From positions 868,001 through 932,000 of the forward strand of contig NZ_JAHBBK010000001.1 of NCBI RefSeq assembly GCF_018390515.1: 64,000 bases of DNA, written 5' to 3'. The notes below the pieces were generated by a model, which did no database searches, was not told where the DNA came from, and worked only from the letters and a program-made list of their open reading frames with translations. Every line of letters begins with the position of its first letter. Position 1 is the first letter of the stretch. Below are positions 52,192-60,883 of the stretch, one piece after another. Origin of the DNA: Mucilaginibacter sp. Bleaf8 (lineage in GTDB: Bacteria; Bacteroidota; Bacteroidia; Sphingobacteriales; Sphingobacteriaceae). A program made the translations under genes and the position numbers.

Positions 52192-52753
52192 TGTTATTAA
52201 ATTTTAATTCGTTTTCAAACTCTATAATAGTGGATTTTGCAGATTCTAAATGCTTTATAATTAACAGCTTGTCAACATTATCAACTTTATTTAATATAGA
52301 ATCATTTAATGATTCCATGTCGATTCCGGTATTAAGAATGATGGTTTTGAAGGCTTTTGATGCAGTTAGTTTACTCAGATCATCATTATATTTAGTTTGA
52401 ATCAAAGTTTCCTTAAGGTCTTTAATTCGAATTAATGCTCCATTTAAATTGGCATTATGCAAATAATATTGTATTTCGTCAACTAGCTTCTTAGATTTTG
52501 ATAATTCAGAAATAGCTATAATATTTTTTAATCGGATCAAGGCATCATTGACGGTAACTTGCGTCTGTCTTGATAACTCCTTTAATGATAATATTTGAAT
52601 ATAACCTATAGCTATGCCATAAATAGAAAAAAAACTTCCAATTAACGAAGCACCATTTAATAGTGTTTTGTCCTTAGCTGGAAGAAACCAAAAAAAGACA
52701 CCAGTAAAAAACAAACCCAATAAAAATATAATTATGGCATTTTTCCGTTGCAT
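52184..52753 (-). CDS. Accessory membrane protein with coiled-coil domain
   Basis: The 189-residue protein has two membrane helices (about 6-24 and 32-54: IIIFLLGLFFTGVFFWFLP and LIGSFFSIYGIAIGYIQI), then a long helical, coiled-coil-like cytoplasmic part (about 56-185). AT-rich codon use sets it and its partner apart from the flanking peptidase and PAP2 genes. It is the first gene of a two-gene unit; its stop region overlaps the start of the SSB-tip gene by 8 bp. No family recognised. A sensor or anchor for the partner is one guess. Confidence 0.7.
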   Translation of the reverse strand: MQRKNAIIIFLLGLFFTGVFFWFLPAKDKTLLNGASLIGSFFSIYGIAIGYIQILSLKELSRQTQVTVNDALIRLKNIIAISELSKSKKLVDEIQYYLHNANLNGALIRIKDLKETLIQTKYNDDLSKLTASKAFKTIILNTGIDMESLNDSILNKVDNVDKLLIIKHLESAKSTIIEFENELKFNNNA

Positions 52754-52809
52754 GGATTTTGAACAGTATTATATCTACAATATATAATCAAAACCTGATA
52801 ATATCAAAC

Positions 52810-53469
52810 TTACTTCCTCCTTAACAATCCCCTACTCCAGCGTTCCGATTTCATGAATGGACGGCCATCCAGCCAGGTGATCCAGATGATGGTGCCGATA
52901 GTACCGATAATGGAACCTGCGGTTACATCCTCAAAAAAGTGCTGGCTCAGGTACATGCGCGAGTAACCCACACCTATGGCAAAAAGCAGGTAAATAAAAC
53001 CCAGGCGCTTGTTGATGGCCAGGTAGGCCAATACAACAGCTGCCGTAAAAGCCGTAACGGTGTGTCCGGATGGGAAACTGTTGGTCATGTTGATATGAAT
53101 GCCTTTAACAAAGTATATTTTACTCAGCTCACTAGCAAAGTATACCTTGGGCCGTGGTGCATGGAATATATTCTTCGCTATTTGCACCAGTATACCTGTA
53201 AAAGCAAAGCTGGTCACCAGCAACAGGGCCTTACGGTAACTGAACATCAGGAAAATAATAGCCAGGCTGGTTACCATCATCCAGGCGCCCAGTTCGGTTG
53301 CATAGGTAAAAACCACGTCGGCCCACAGATCGTGCCGCTTATTTACGGCAAAATAGATTGCTTCACGGGTATAAGTAAGCTTTATAATCAAACAAAGTAT
53401 TAAAATGACCAGATAAGGCACAAAAAGAAACCTTATTTGGTGCAACACATCAGTTATGCGGGTATTCAT
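52810..53469 (-). CDS. PAP2-family phosphatase, copy 2
   Basis: Six-helix lipid-phosphate phosphatase of 219 residues from the ATG at 53469. Motifs: KNIFHAPRPKVYF (C1 near 106), TNSFPSGHTVTAFTAAVVL (C2 near 135) and YLSQHFFEDVTAGSIIG (C3 near 180). It differs markedly from copy 1 at 42252. The frame extends 12 codons upstream to another ATG at 53505, but that part holds a TTAATTTG promoter-like box, so the shorter form is preferred. Confidence 0.88.
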   Translation of the reverse strand: MNTRITDVLHQIRFLFVPYLVILILCLIIKLTYTREAIYFAVNKRHDLWADVVFTYATELGAWMMVTSLAIIFLMFSYRKALLLVTSFAFTGILVQIAKNIFHAPRPKVYFASELSKIYFVKGIHINMTNSFPSGHTVTAFTAAVVLAYLAINKRLGFIYLLFAIGVGYSRMYLSQHFFEDVTAGSIIGTIGTIIWITWLDGRPFMKSERWSRGLLRRK

Positions 53470-53546
53470 GCTACAAATTAAACATATTATGCGCAATCCC
53501 TTCAAAAATTTGGTATGTTTGATGCTTGGTAATTGATTAAACTTAG

Positions 53547-55256
53547 ATGTCGAAAAGTATATTTCGAAGAAAATCTTTAGATAAGATTTTAGCCGACGTA
53601 CAAAGCGGCTTTAGTGACAGTGAACATTCCGGCAATCATCTTCAAAAAGAACTGCGCGTAAAAGACTTAACCCTGATGGGTATTGCCGCCGTTGTAGGCG
53701 CAGGCATATTCTCAACTATTGGCGAAGCCTCTTTTAACGGCGGACCCGGCGTAACCATCCTTTTTGTACTTACAGCCATCACTTGCGGATTTTCGGCCAT
53801 GTGCTACGCCGAGTTTGCATCGCGCATACCGGTAGCAGGCAGTGCCTATACTTATGCCTACGCATCCTTTGGCGAACTGATAGCCTGGATCATCGGCTGG
53901 GATTTGCTGATGGAGTATGCTATCGGTAATATAGCCGTAGCCATATCCTGGAGCCAGTACTTTGTGAACCTGCTGGAAGGCTTTCACATTCACGTACCGG
54001 CCTACCTTACTCTGGATTACTTTTCGGCCTACCGGGCCCATAATGATATAACGGCTTTAACCGCAGCCGGCAAAGGTACCGATATTACCGATACCATGAA
54101 ACATGCCGCGCATGCCTGGGCAACCGCCCCGGATGTAGCCGGTTTTAAACTGATCGCAAACATCCCTGCACTGCTCATTACAGCTATTATTACTTACTTG
54201 GTATACATTGGCATACGCGAAACCAAAAAGGTTACCAACGCTATGGTATTACTTAAAATAGGTGTGGTAATTGCCGTAATACTACTTGGCTTTTTTTACG
54301 TTACACCGGCCAACTGGCATCCTTTTATGCCTAATGGTTTTAAGGGGGTGATGAAAGGCGTATCGGGCGTATTTTTTGCTTACATAGGTTTCGATGCCAT
54401 ATCAACCACGGCCGAGGAGTGCGAAAACCCACAGCGCGACTTACCTAAAGGCATGATCTACTCGCTCATTATCTGTACCGTTTTGTATGTACTGATAGCC
54501 CTTGTACTAACCGGCATGGTGAGCTACAAAGATTTACAAGTGGGCGACCCATTAGCTTTTGTATTTGCAAAAGTTGGGTTAAATAAAATCAGCTACGTTA
54601 TTTCGGTAAGTGCGGTAATTGCCACAGCCAGTGTGTTACTTATTTTCCAACTGGGGCAACCCCGTATATGGATGAGCATGAGCCGCGATGGCTTGTTGCC
54701 GAAAGCTTTTTCGCGTATTCACCCTAAGCACAAAACGCCATCTTTTGCTACCATCGTTACTGGCTTTGTAGTAGCCATACCGGCTCTTTTCATGAATCTT
54801 ACAGAGGTAACCGACCTTACCAGTATTGGTACCCTGTTTGCCTTTGTGCTGGTTTGTGGCGGCGTATTGTTATTACCAAGGGAAGAAGCAGTAAAGGGTA
54901 AGTTTAAAATACCTTACATTAACGCCAAATGGATTGCCCCGGTAATCTTTATTGCGGGTGTGGTTATATTCTGGAAACCGATGTTGGGTTTATTTTCGGG
55001 CGAAAACAGCCATCATAATTTTCCTTACATTCTTTTCATTATACTTTCGGCTGCCTTAACAGTATTGGCTATTGTTAAAAACCTGTCTTTAATACCGGTT
55101 TTAGGCCTATTGAGCTGCTTTTACTTAATGACCGAGCTTGGATACACCAACTGGCTCCGGTTTTTGGCATGGCTTATTATTGGCTTAGTTATTTACTTTA
55201 GCTATAGCTATAAAAATAGCCGGTTAGGTAAAGAAAGTGCAGGAACAGCATTATAA
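53547..55256 (+). CDS. APC-family amino-acid permease
   Basis: Amino acid/cation symporter of 569 residues with about 12-14 membrane segments, of the cationic amino-acid transporter (CAT) style. Typical blocks: MGIAAVVGAGIFSTIGEASF near 44, GSAYTYAYASFGELIAWIIG near 98, FFAYIGFDAISTTAEECENP near 275 and KHKTPSFATIVTGF near 392. A hydrophilic insertion (about 165-205, with GKGTDITDTMKHAAHAW) lies after an early helix. Substrate not predictable beyond amino acids. A strong terminator follows. Confidence 0.92.
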   Translation: MSKSIFRRKSLDKILADVQSGFSDSEHSGNHLQKELRVKDLTLMGIAAVVGAGIFSTIGEASFNGGPGVTILFVLTAITCGFSAMCYAEFASRIPVAGSAYTYAYASFGELIAWIIGWDLLMEYAIGNIAVAISWSQYFVNLLEGFHIHVPAYLTLDYFSAYRAHNDITALTAAGKGTDITDTMKHAAHAWATAPDVAGFKLIANIPALLITAIITYLVYIGIRETKKVTNAMVLLKIGVVIAVILLGFFYVTPANWHPFMPNGFKGVMKGVSGVFFAYIGFDAISTTAEECENPQRDLPKGMIYSLIICTVLYVLIALVLTGMVSYKDLQVGDPLAFVFAKVGLNKISYVISVSAVIATASVLLIFQLGQPRIWMSMSRDGLLPKAFSRIHPKHKTPSFATIVTGFVVAIPALFMNLTEVTDLTSIGTLFAFVLVCGGVLLLPREEAVKGKFKIPYINAKWIAPVIFIAGVVIFWKPMLGLFSGENSHHNFPYILFIILSAALTVLAIVKNLSLIPVLGLLSCFYLMTELGYTNWLRFLAWLIIGLVIYFSYSYKNSRLGKESAGTAL

Positions 55257-55280
55257 TATTTACTACTTAATGAGAAGTAT

Positions 55281-55322
55281 ATAAATAAAAAGGCGGACTA
55301 ATCAGTCCGCCTTTTTATTTAT
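55281..55322. terminator. Bidirectional terminator, permease/GH43
   Basis: A 19-bp perfect stem (55281-55299 with 55304-55322) with a 4-nt loop between convergent genes. Confidence 0.93.
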
Positions 55323-55335
55323 ATAGGATTCGTAC

Positions 55336-56445
55336 TTACGGCTTTACAAATTCATCTATTGTTTCAATACTGCCATCGGGGCGGTGTTTCAGTTCGGTTA
55401 CCTTTACATTACGTAACCAGGTTTTGCCTGATAGCTCGGTATCATGGTAAAACAAGTACCACTTACCTTTTATTTCTACAATGGAGTGATGCGTGGTCCA
55501 ACCTTGTACTGGTTTTAGAATAACGCCTTTGTAAGTAAACGGCCCGTAAGGGCTGCTGCCAATGGCATAGCACAATCTATGTGTATCGCCGGTTGAATAC
55601 GTGAAATAGTATTTGCCATTATACTTATACATCCACGATCCTTCAAAAAAGCGGCGGTCATGATCTTTAGTTAACAGCGGCTTGCCGTTTTCATCGAGTA
55701 TCATTACATCTTTTGGGCTTTCGCTAAACTCCAGCATGTTTTTTCCCAGTTTGGCAACCTTGGCGGTTAATGCAGGTTCGTTATCTTTACCTAAATCTGT
55801 TTTTGAGCCATTGGCATCGTAGGTACCCTTAGCCCAGCGTTGCAACTGGCCGCCCCATATACCACCAAAATACATATAGTAGCTGCCATCGGTATCTTTA
55901 AAAACGCTTGGATCAATACTAAAGCTCCCTTTAATAGGCTGCGGCTGCGCCTTAAACGGCCCTACGGGCGACTTACTGGTGGCTACCCCTATCTGAAACA
56001 TATCCTGCTTATCTTTAACCGGAAAATAAAGGTAGTATGTGCCATTCTCATAAGCCGCATCGGGCGCCCATAGCTGCCGGCCAGCCCAGGGAATATCTTT
56101 TATATCCAGTGCCACACCATTATCTTTCACAGGGCCACCTATGCTATCCATAGAAAGCACATGGTAATCGCGCATGGCAAAGTGGTCGCCGTTGTCGTTT
56201 TCCGGAACCCCGGCATCAATATCATGCGATGGATAAATGTATATTTTACCGTTGAACACATGTGCCGACGGGTCGGCCGTGTAAATGTGACTCACTAAAG
56301 GTTTGGAAATAAACTTAGCCGTCTTGTTAGTATCTTTTGTGGCAGTAATACTATCTGCACTGTTAGCCTGGCTGCTTTTGTTACCCTGACAAGCAACTGC
56401 CGCGCCTATTAAGGCCAAGGCTGGCAAATGTTTAATTTTTAGCAT
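55336..56445 (-). CDS. Glycoside hydrolase family 43 lipoprotein
   Basis: Five-bladed beta-propeller glycosidase, typically acting on arabinan or xylan side chains. From the ATG at 56445 it has 369 residues. The lipobox LIGAAVAC gives a lipid-anchored Cys at residue 19, so it should sit in a membrane facing the periplasm or surface. Catalytic candidates: the base Asp in TADPSAHVFNGKIYIYPSHD, the pKa-modulating Asp in IDPSVFKDTDGSYYMYFGG and the acid Glu in RRFFEGSWMYKYNGKYYF. An ATG at 56472 would place nine extra residues before the signal. Not in a PUL. Confidence 0.92.
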   Translation of the reverse strand: MLKIKHLPALALIGAAVACQGNKSSQANSADSITATKDTNKTAKFISKPLVSHIYTADPSAHVFNGKIYIYPSHDIDAGVPENDNGDHFAMRDYHVLSMDSIGGPVKDNGVALDIKDIPWAGRQLWAPDAAYENGTYYLYFPVKDKQDMFQIGVATSKSPVGPFKAQPQPIKGSFSIDPSVFKDTDGSYYMYFGGIWGGQLQRWAKGTYDANGSKTDLGKDNEPALTAKVAKLGKNMLEFSESPKDVMILDENGKPLLTKDHDRRFFEGSWMYKYNGKYYFTYSTGDTHRLCYAIGSSPYGPFTYKGVILKPVQGWTTHHSIVEIKGKWYLFYHDTELSGKTWLRNVKVTELKHRPDGSIETIDEFVKP

Positions 56446-56729
56446 AATTGATAGGTTAAATAAGTTTTGCAATCGGTTGCATAAAGAAACGAAAAATATG
56501 AGCTAATCAAAATTATTTGCCGTGTAAAAAAATTGTAATGAAAAAGTTATCAGAGTATTGACTTTTCAAAAACGGTTAATTATTTTTATAGACAAGAAGA
56601 TAATTATTCAGGAGCCTAAAAAAATTTCAGTTTCGTTCAGAAATTTTTGTTTTGGAGTATATCTTTTGAATTTCGTTTTGCGTATACAAACGTAAAAACG
56701 CACCAATTGCCTAATTAACTAAACTATAT

Positions 56730-57002
56730 ATGATTGAGGAGACCAACTTGCTGAGCTCTTATCTAGTGCAGCGGCAAAGATTTTACGATTTACTTTACTC
56801 TATTCAGGAAAAGTACCTGCAATGGTTTACTGAGCGGGAAAGCGTTAACGGACAGCAACACCCGAGTTTAGTACGCGATTATGTGGATTGCAACCTGGAT
56901 TTAAGTACCCGGGTGCCAAAACTTAAATACAACCCCGATCTGGATTCAAACATTTTGGAAGAGTGCAGCGATGCTTTTTGCGTTGCCTTTGACTTAAGTT
57001 AA
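56730..57002 (+). CDS. Hypothetical small protein
   Basis: The 90-residue soluble protein is helix-rich (LLSSYLVQRQRFYDLLYSIQ, EKYLQWFTERESVNGQ) and ends in an acidic Cys-containing tail (LEECSDAFCVAFDLS). No family is recognised. The ATG at 56730 follows 284 bp of AT-rich DNA and the gene ends at a strong hairpin, which supports a real transcription unit. No function is proposed. Confidence 0.6.
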   Translation: MIEETNLLSSYLVQRQRFYDLLYSIQEKYLQWFTERESVNGQQHPSLVRDYVDCNLDLSTRVPKLKYNPDLDSNILEECSDAFCVAFDLS

Positions 57003-57024
57003 AAGAGTTATTATTATATATTAT

Positions 57025-57061
57025 ACTAAAAAAGCTTACCTCACAGGTAAGCTTTTTTAGT
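57025..57061. terminator. Bidirectional terminator
   Basis: A 16-bp perfect stem (57025-57040 with 57046-57061) with a 5-nt loop lies between the small hypothetical gene and the convergent hybrid kinase. Confidence 0.92.
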
Positions 57062-57079
57062 TAGTTCAGTTTATGCCCG

Positions 57080-59281
57080 TTAACATACTTCTAACAAAGC
57101 CTTGTAAAGCTTGTCAATCTCAATTGGCTTACGTAAAAAACCGGTAAAATAGTTGAGATACTGCTCCTGCCCTTCGGCTGTAATATCAGCCGTTAGGGCG
57201 AAAATCGGCGTTTTAATATTGGGGTTATCATTGTTTCGGATGTGTGCAGTAGCATCAAAGCCGTTCATCTCCGGCATGTGGATGTCCATCAAAATAAAGT
57301 CGAACGTTTTTTGCCAGGCCTTGTCTATCGCATCCAAACCATTCACTGCATGTTCGGCCGTAATACCCCAGTTAGATAATAACTTTCGGGCCACCATAGC
57401 ATTAATCATATTATCTTCGGCCAGCAGGGCCACCCTATTATGCAATTGCTGCTTTGTTTTGGTTGGTGCCTGTTCACTTTGCCTGGCTCTTTTTAATTGA
57501 AGTTCAAAGTAAAACTCTGACCCCTTACCTACCTCACTTTTAAAATGTACTTGGCTTCCATGCAACTCTACCAGTTTTTTTACGATGGCCAAACCTAAAC
57601 CCGAACCTCCCTGCTTACGCGTGGTGATAGATTTGGGTTGAGAAAAGCTTTCGAACATTTCACCGTAATATTCTTTTGGTATACCAACGCCGGTATCGGT
57701 AACTCTAAACTTAATAGTGTCTATTTCATCATGCGATGCCATCAGCAACAGTTCAACCACTACTTTGCCCTCATCAGTATACTTGATGGCATTGCTTATC
57801 AGGTTACCCAATATTTGCGCTAATTTAGTTTCGTCCAGCTCATATGCCTCGGCAATAAGCGGATCAATAAACAGGTACGGTTTTAAGCCTTTTTCGGTAG
57901 CCAAAAACACATACGTTTTTTTGATATGCTGCATCAGCACATGCAGGTTGCATGGCCGGTTCTCGAGCTGCATACGGCCGTTATCCAGCTTATTAAAGTC
58001 GAGGATATCATTAATGAGCAGCAGCAGGTTATTTGAGGCAAACCTGAGCGAGTCAAGAAGCTGCCTTTCCTCGTCATTGTCTCTGTCACTCAGTAACGAT
58101 GAGATGGTAACAACCGCATTAAGCGGCGTGCGTATTTCATGACTCATGGTGGAGAGAAAATCCTGCTTCATTTTAGCCGACTGTTCGGCCCGCTCATGCT
58201 TTTTTATCATCTCGGCCTTTTCGCGCTCCATGTGGGCCTCTTTCTCTACCGACTCCATTTGGAGCATCAGCTCGTAATTCTCAATCACTTGGCGGGTTTG
58301 TGTATTGATAACAGCTTCGCGCTGGGTCATATAATATTCCAGGTGTTCGAGCGCCTTCGAGCTGTTGTTTTGCCCTTTATGTATTTGATAAAGCAGATGA
58401 TTGCACTTAAACTTGATGATAAGCGTATTGTACTTTTCACTAAACAGTAAAGCTTCGGCCAAAATATTTTTAGCCATTTCGGCCTCGCCCATGGCTACGT
58501 AAAGCTTGCTCAGTTTGTAATAAGCCATCCCTGTTCCCAGGCGCTCACCCATTTGCTGATGAATTTCTATCGCCTTCAGAAAGTCCTGCTCTGCTTCGGG
58601 AAAGCGTTGCTGGTTCAGATTTATCTTGCCACGCCCATACAGTGCAAAGGCCATACCTCTTACATCGCCAGTGCGATGCTTGATTGCTATAGACTGCTCT
58701 ATAACACGGGTTGCTTTTACAATTTTGCCCTGCTTAAGGTATATGCCTGATAATGGGTTATAAACGTTCGCGATCAGGTCTGTATCCTTAACCTTTCGGG
58801 CGGCATCAATAGCACTTTCATATGAGCGCAATGCATTTTTTTGATCACACAGGTATTCATAAATGGTAGCCAGTGATTTATGCGTGCGGGCAATGTTGTG
58901 ATAATCATTAAACCTTTTGTAGGTACTCAGGCAATCGATTAAATTAACCAGCCCTAAATGATAATTATCAGTTTTATAATAAACACCTGCCAAACAGTAC
59001 TTGGCATCGGCTATACCTTTTTCATCACCCAATACCTCGAAACTTTTAATAGCCTCTTTTGCCATGGCCACAGCGCGTTTATAAGCGCCTCTGATCATGT
59101 AAAACAATGATAGCTTGTTCAGGCTGTTGCCAACTAAGGCTACATCGTTTTGTTGCCGGCTAACGGCTAAAGCTTGCTTAGCAAGCTGAATGCTTTTTTG
59201 CAGGTTATTAATACGGCTACGATAAGCATTATTTAACAGGCTGTTTACTTCATCTGTATAATTTGTAGGAAGTTCACTCAT
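57080..59281 (-). CDS. TPR-containing hybrid histidine kinase, apparently cytosolic
   Basis: The 733-residue protein has no signal peptide or membrane helix. Residues 1-330 are tandem TPR-like helical repeats (e.g. IRGAYKRAVAMAKEAIKSFE, QRFPEAEQDFLKAIEIHQQM). A coiled coil (about 335-370) leads to HisKA with H381 in FLSTMSHEIRTPLNAVV, the ATPase (ILGNLISNAIKYTDEG, DTGVGIPKEYYGEMF, GGSGLGLAIVKKL) and a C-terminal receiver with D666 in FDFILMDIHMPEMNGF. It should pass phosphate on through an Hpt protein. Most Bacteroidota TPR kinases have a membrane helix between TPRs and kinase; none is seen here. Confidence 0.93.
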   Translation of the reverse strand: MSELPTNYTDEVNSLLNNAYRSRINNLQKSIQLAKQALAVSRQQNDVALVGNSLNKLSLFYMIRGAYKRAVAMAKEAIKSFEVLGDEKGIADAKYCLAGVYYKTDNYHLGLVNLIDCLSTYKRFNDYHNIARTHKSLATIYEYLCDQKNALRSYESAIDAARKVKDTDLIANVYNPLSGIYLKQGKIVKATRVIEQSIAIKHRTGDVRGMAFALYGRGKINLNQQRFPEAEQDFLKAIEIHQQMGERLGTGMAYYKLSKLYVAMGEAEMAKNILAEALLFSEKYNTLIIKFKCNHLLYQIHKGQNNSSKALEHLEYYMTQREAVINTQTRQVIENYELMLQMESVEKEAHMEREKAEMIKKHERAEQSAKMKQDFLSTMSHEIRTPLNAVVTISSLLSDRDNDEERQLLDSLRFASNNLLLLINDILDFNKLDNGRMQLENRPCNLHVLMQHIKKTYVFLATEKGLKPYLFIDPLIAEAYELDETKLAQILGNLISNAIKYTDEGKVVVELLLMASHDEIDTIKFRVTDTGVGIPKEYYGEMFESFSQPKSITTRKQGGSGLGLAIVKKLVELHGSQVHFKSEVGKGSEFYFELQLKRARQSEQAPTKTKQQLHNRVALLAEDNMINAMVARKLLSNWGITAEHAVNGLDAIDKAWQKTFDFILMDIHMPEMNGFDATAHIRNNDNPNIKTPIFALTADITAEGQEQYLNYFTGFLRKPIEIDKLYKALLEVC

Positions 59282-59411
59282 GCAAAGGCCGTATTAGCGA
59301 ATATTATGGTGTGTAAAAAGGGTTTGTCGATGGTTAGTGCAATGCACTAATTTACAAAAACTCTACGATATTACTTGCTATACAGATTTATAATATTATT
59401 AATTATACAAA

Positions 59412-60323
59412 TTAATGCAGTGCCTTGCGCTTAAGTAATCCGCCTGTTGTATCGTCAATACTTTGTTGTATGATGAATGCTGTTGGATCTACCTTAAGGA
59501 TTTCTTGTTTCAACACCGGTATCTCCAGCCGGGTAACTACTGTAAATACAATATCGCGCGGATCGTTTACCTGGCCATCTTTACCATAGCCACTTTTACC
59601 GGAATAAATAGTTACGCCGCGGCCCAGTTTGTGGGTGATCACTTTACGTATGGTTTCACTTTTAAGCGATATGATAGTAATACCTGTATACTGCTCAATA
59701 CCGTTTAGTATAAAGTCGATCATTTTTGATGCCGCCAGATAGGTAAGAATTGAGTACATGGCAGACTCAATACCTAAAAAGAAAGCTGCAGCCCCAAAGA
59801 TGACTACATTGAGCAGTAGTATAATATCGCTAACTTTAAGCAGATGGCTTTTTTTACTGACCACCAGTGCAGCAATCTCGGTACCGTCCAACACGGCCCC
59901 GCCGCGCATAGCCAAACCAATACCCACGCCTATAAAAAAGCCACCAAATACCGAAGTAAGCAACTTATCGTGCGTTACATCCGGATAATGCACAAAGGCT
60001 AGGCAAACAGATAAACCAGCAATAGCCAATGCGCTCCGGATAGCGAATGCAATGCCTACCCGTTTGTATCCCAATACAATAAATGGGAGGTTGATAACGA
60101 AAATCAGGATGGAGATAGGCAGATGCGTGATATCAGCTACCAGCATGGAAATACCGGTTACCCCACCATCAATAAAATGGCTCGACAACAAGAACCCCTT
60201 TAAGCCCATGCCTGCCGAAAGTATACCCAGAATTACCTGTACAAGGCCTAAAATTTTACTTCTGAAATTCGAAAATAGCTGTATCATTACCAGGTACCAT
60301 TTACTTCTGGGTCTTACCATCAT
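59412..60323 (-). CDS. YitT family membrane protein (DUF2179 tail)
   Basis: The 303-residue protein has five to six membrane helices (about 22-190), the YitT block GGVTGISMLVADITHLPISI and GGAVLDGTEIAALVV, then the soluble DUF2179 domain (about 205-300, with YSGKSGYGKDGQVNDPRDIV and a C-terminal DPTAFIIQQ). Transport function is suspected for the family but not shown. The ATG at 60323 is preferred to a TTG at 60329. Confidence 0.9.
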   Translation of the reverse strand: MMVRPRSKWYLVMIQLFSNFRSKILGLVQVILGILSAGMGLKGFLLSSHFIDGGVTGISMLVADITHLPISILIFVINLPFIVLGYKRVGIAFAIRSALAIAGLSVCLAFVHYPDVTHDKLLTSVFGGFFIGVGIGLAMRGGAVLDGTEIAALVVSKKSHLLKVSDIILLLNVVIFGAAAFFLGIESAMYSILTYLAASKMIDFILNGIEQYTGITIISLKSETIRKVITHKLGRGVTIYSGKSGYGKDGQVNDPRDIVFTVVTRLEIPVLKQEILKVDPTAFIIQQSIDDTTGGLLKRKALH

Positions 60324-60411
60324 GCGCAAAAAATTATATAGTTAGAAACTTAAAAAATTACGTTTTTCGTAAATATAACAATTAGGCGCAATTTTTGATT
60401 ACCATTTGACT

Positions 60412-60795
60412 ATGGACACTAAGCAGAAAACGATATTAGTTGCGGACGATGATAAAGCTATAGTTGATTCCATCTCTGCTATTTTAAATATGTCGGGCTA
60501 CGAAGTTTTGAACGTAAATGACGGCACCTCTGTATTGCAAGCCATTAAGGCCCAGCCCGATTTGGTATTGCTGGATATACAAATGCCGGGGCACGATGGT
60601 GTAGCGGTTTGCAAACAATTGAAACGACAGGCATCTACCAAAGATATTCCGATTATTTTTTTATCGGCCAGTATGGATGTGGCCCGCAAGGCACAAGAGT
60701 CAGGAGCGGACGATTATCTTGAGAAGCCGTTTGATATTGATGCCTTGAAAGATAAGATATTTCATTGCCTTAACCGGAGCCGGGCGGCCAGCTAA
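60412..60795 (+). CDS. Single-domain response regulator (receiver only)
   Basis: CheY-like receiver of 127 residues with no output domain. Acidic pocket LVADDDKAIVDS (D12-D14), phosphoacceptor D55 in LVLLDIQMPGHDG, Thr/Ser switch in IIFLSASMD, and the lysine in YLEKPFDIDALKDK. It is divergent from YitT and 1.1 kb from the hybrid kinase; it may take phosphate from a relay. The start is the ATG at 60412; the TTG at 60406 lies in a -7-like ATTTG. Confidence 0.92.
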   Translation: MDTKQKTILVADDDKAIVDSISAILNMSGYEVLNVNDGTSVLQAIKAQPDLVLLDIQMPGHDGVAVCKQLKRQASTKDIPIIFLSASMDVARKAQESGADDYLEKPFDIDALKDKIFHCLNRSRAAS

Positions 60796-60883
60796 TCAAT
60801 TATTTACCGGCATATTGAGGTAAATGCCTGATTGTTGCTATATTAGCCCGTTATAACTTACATACAGAAACATTTACCCGATT

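Noticed and set aside
53712..54041. 109-codon minus-strand frame inside the amino-acid permease
   Set aside because: Shadow of conserved membrane-segment codons on the plus strand.
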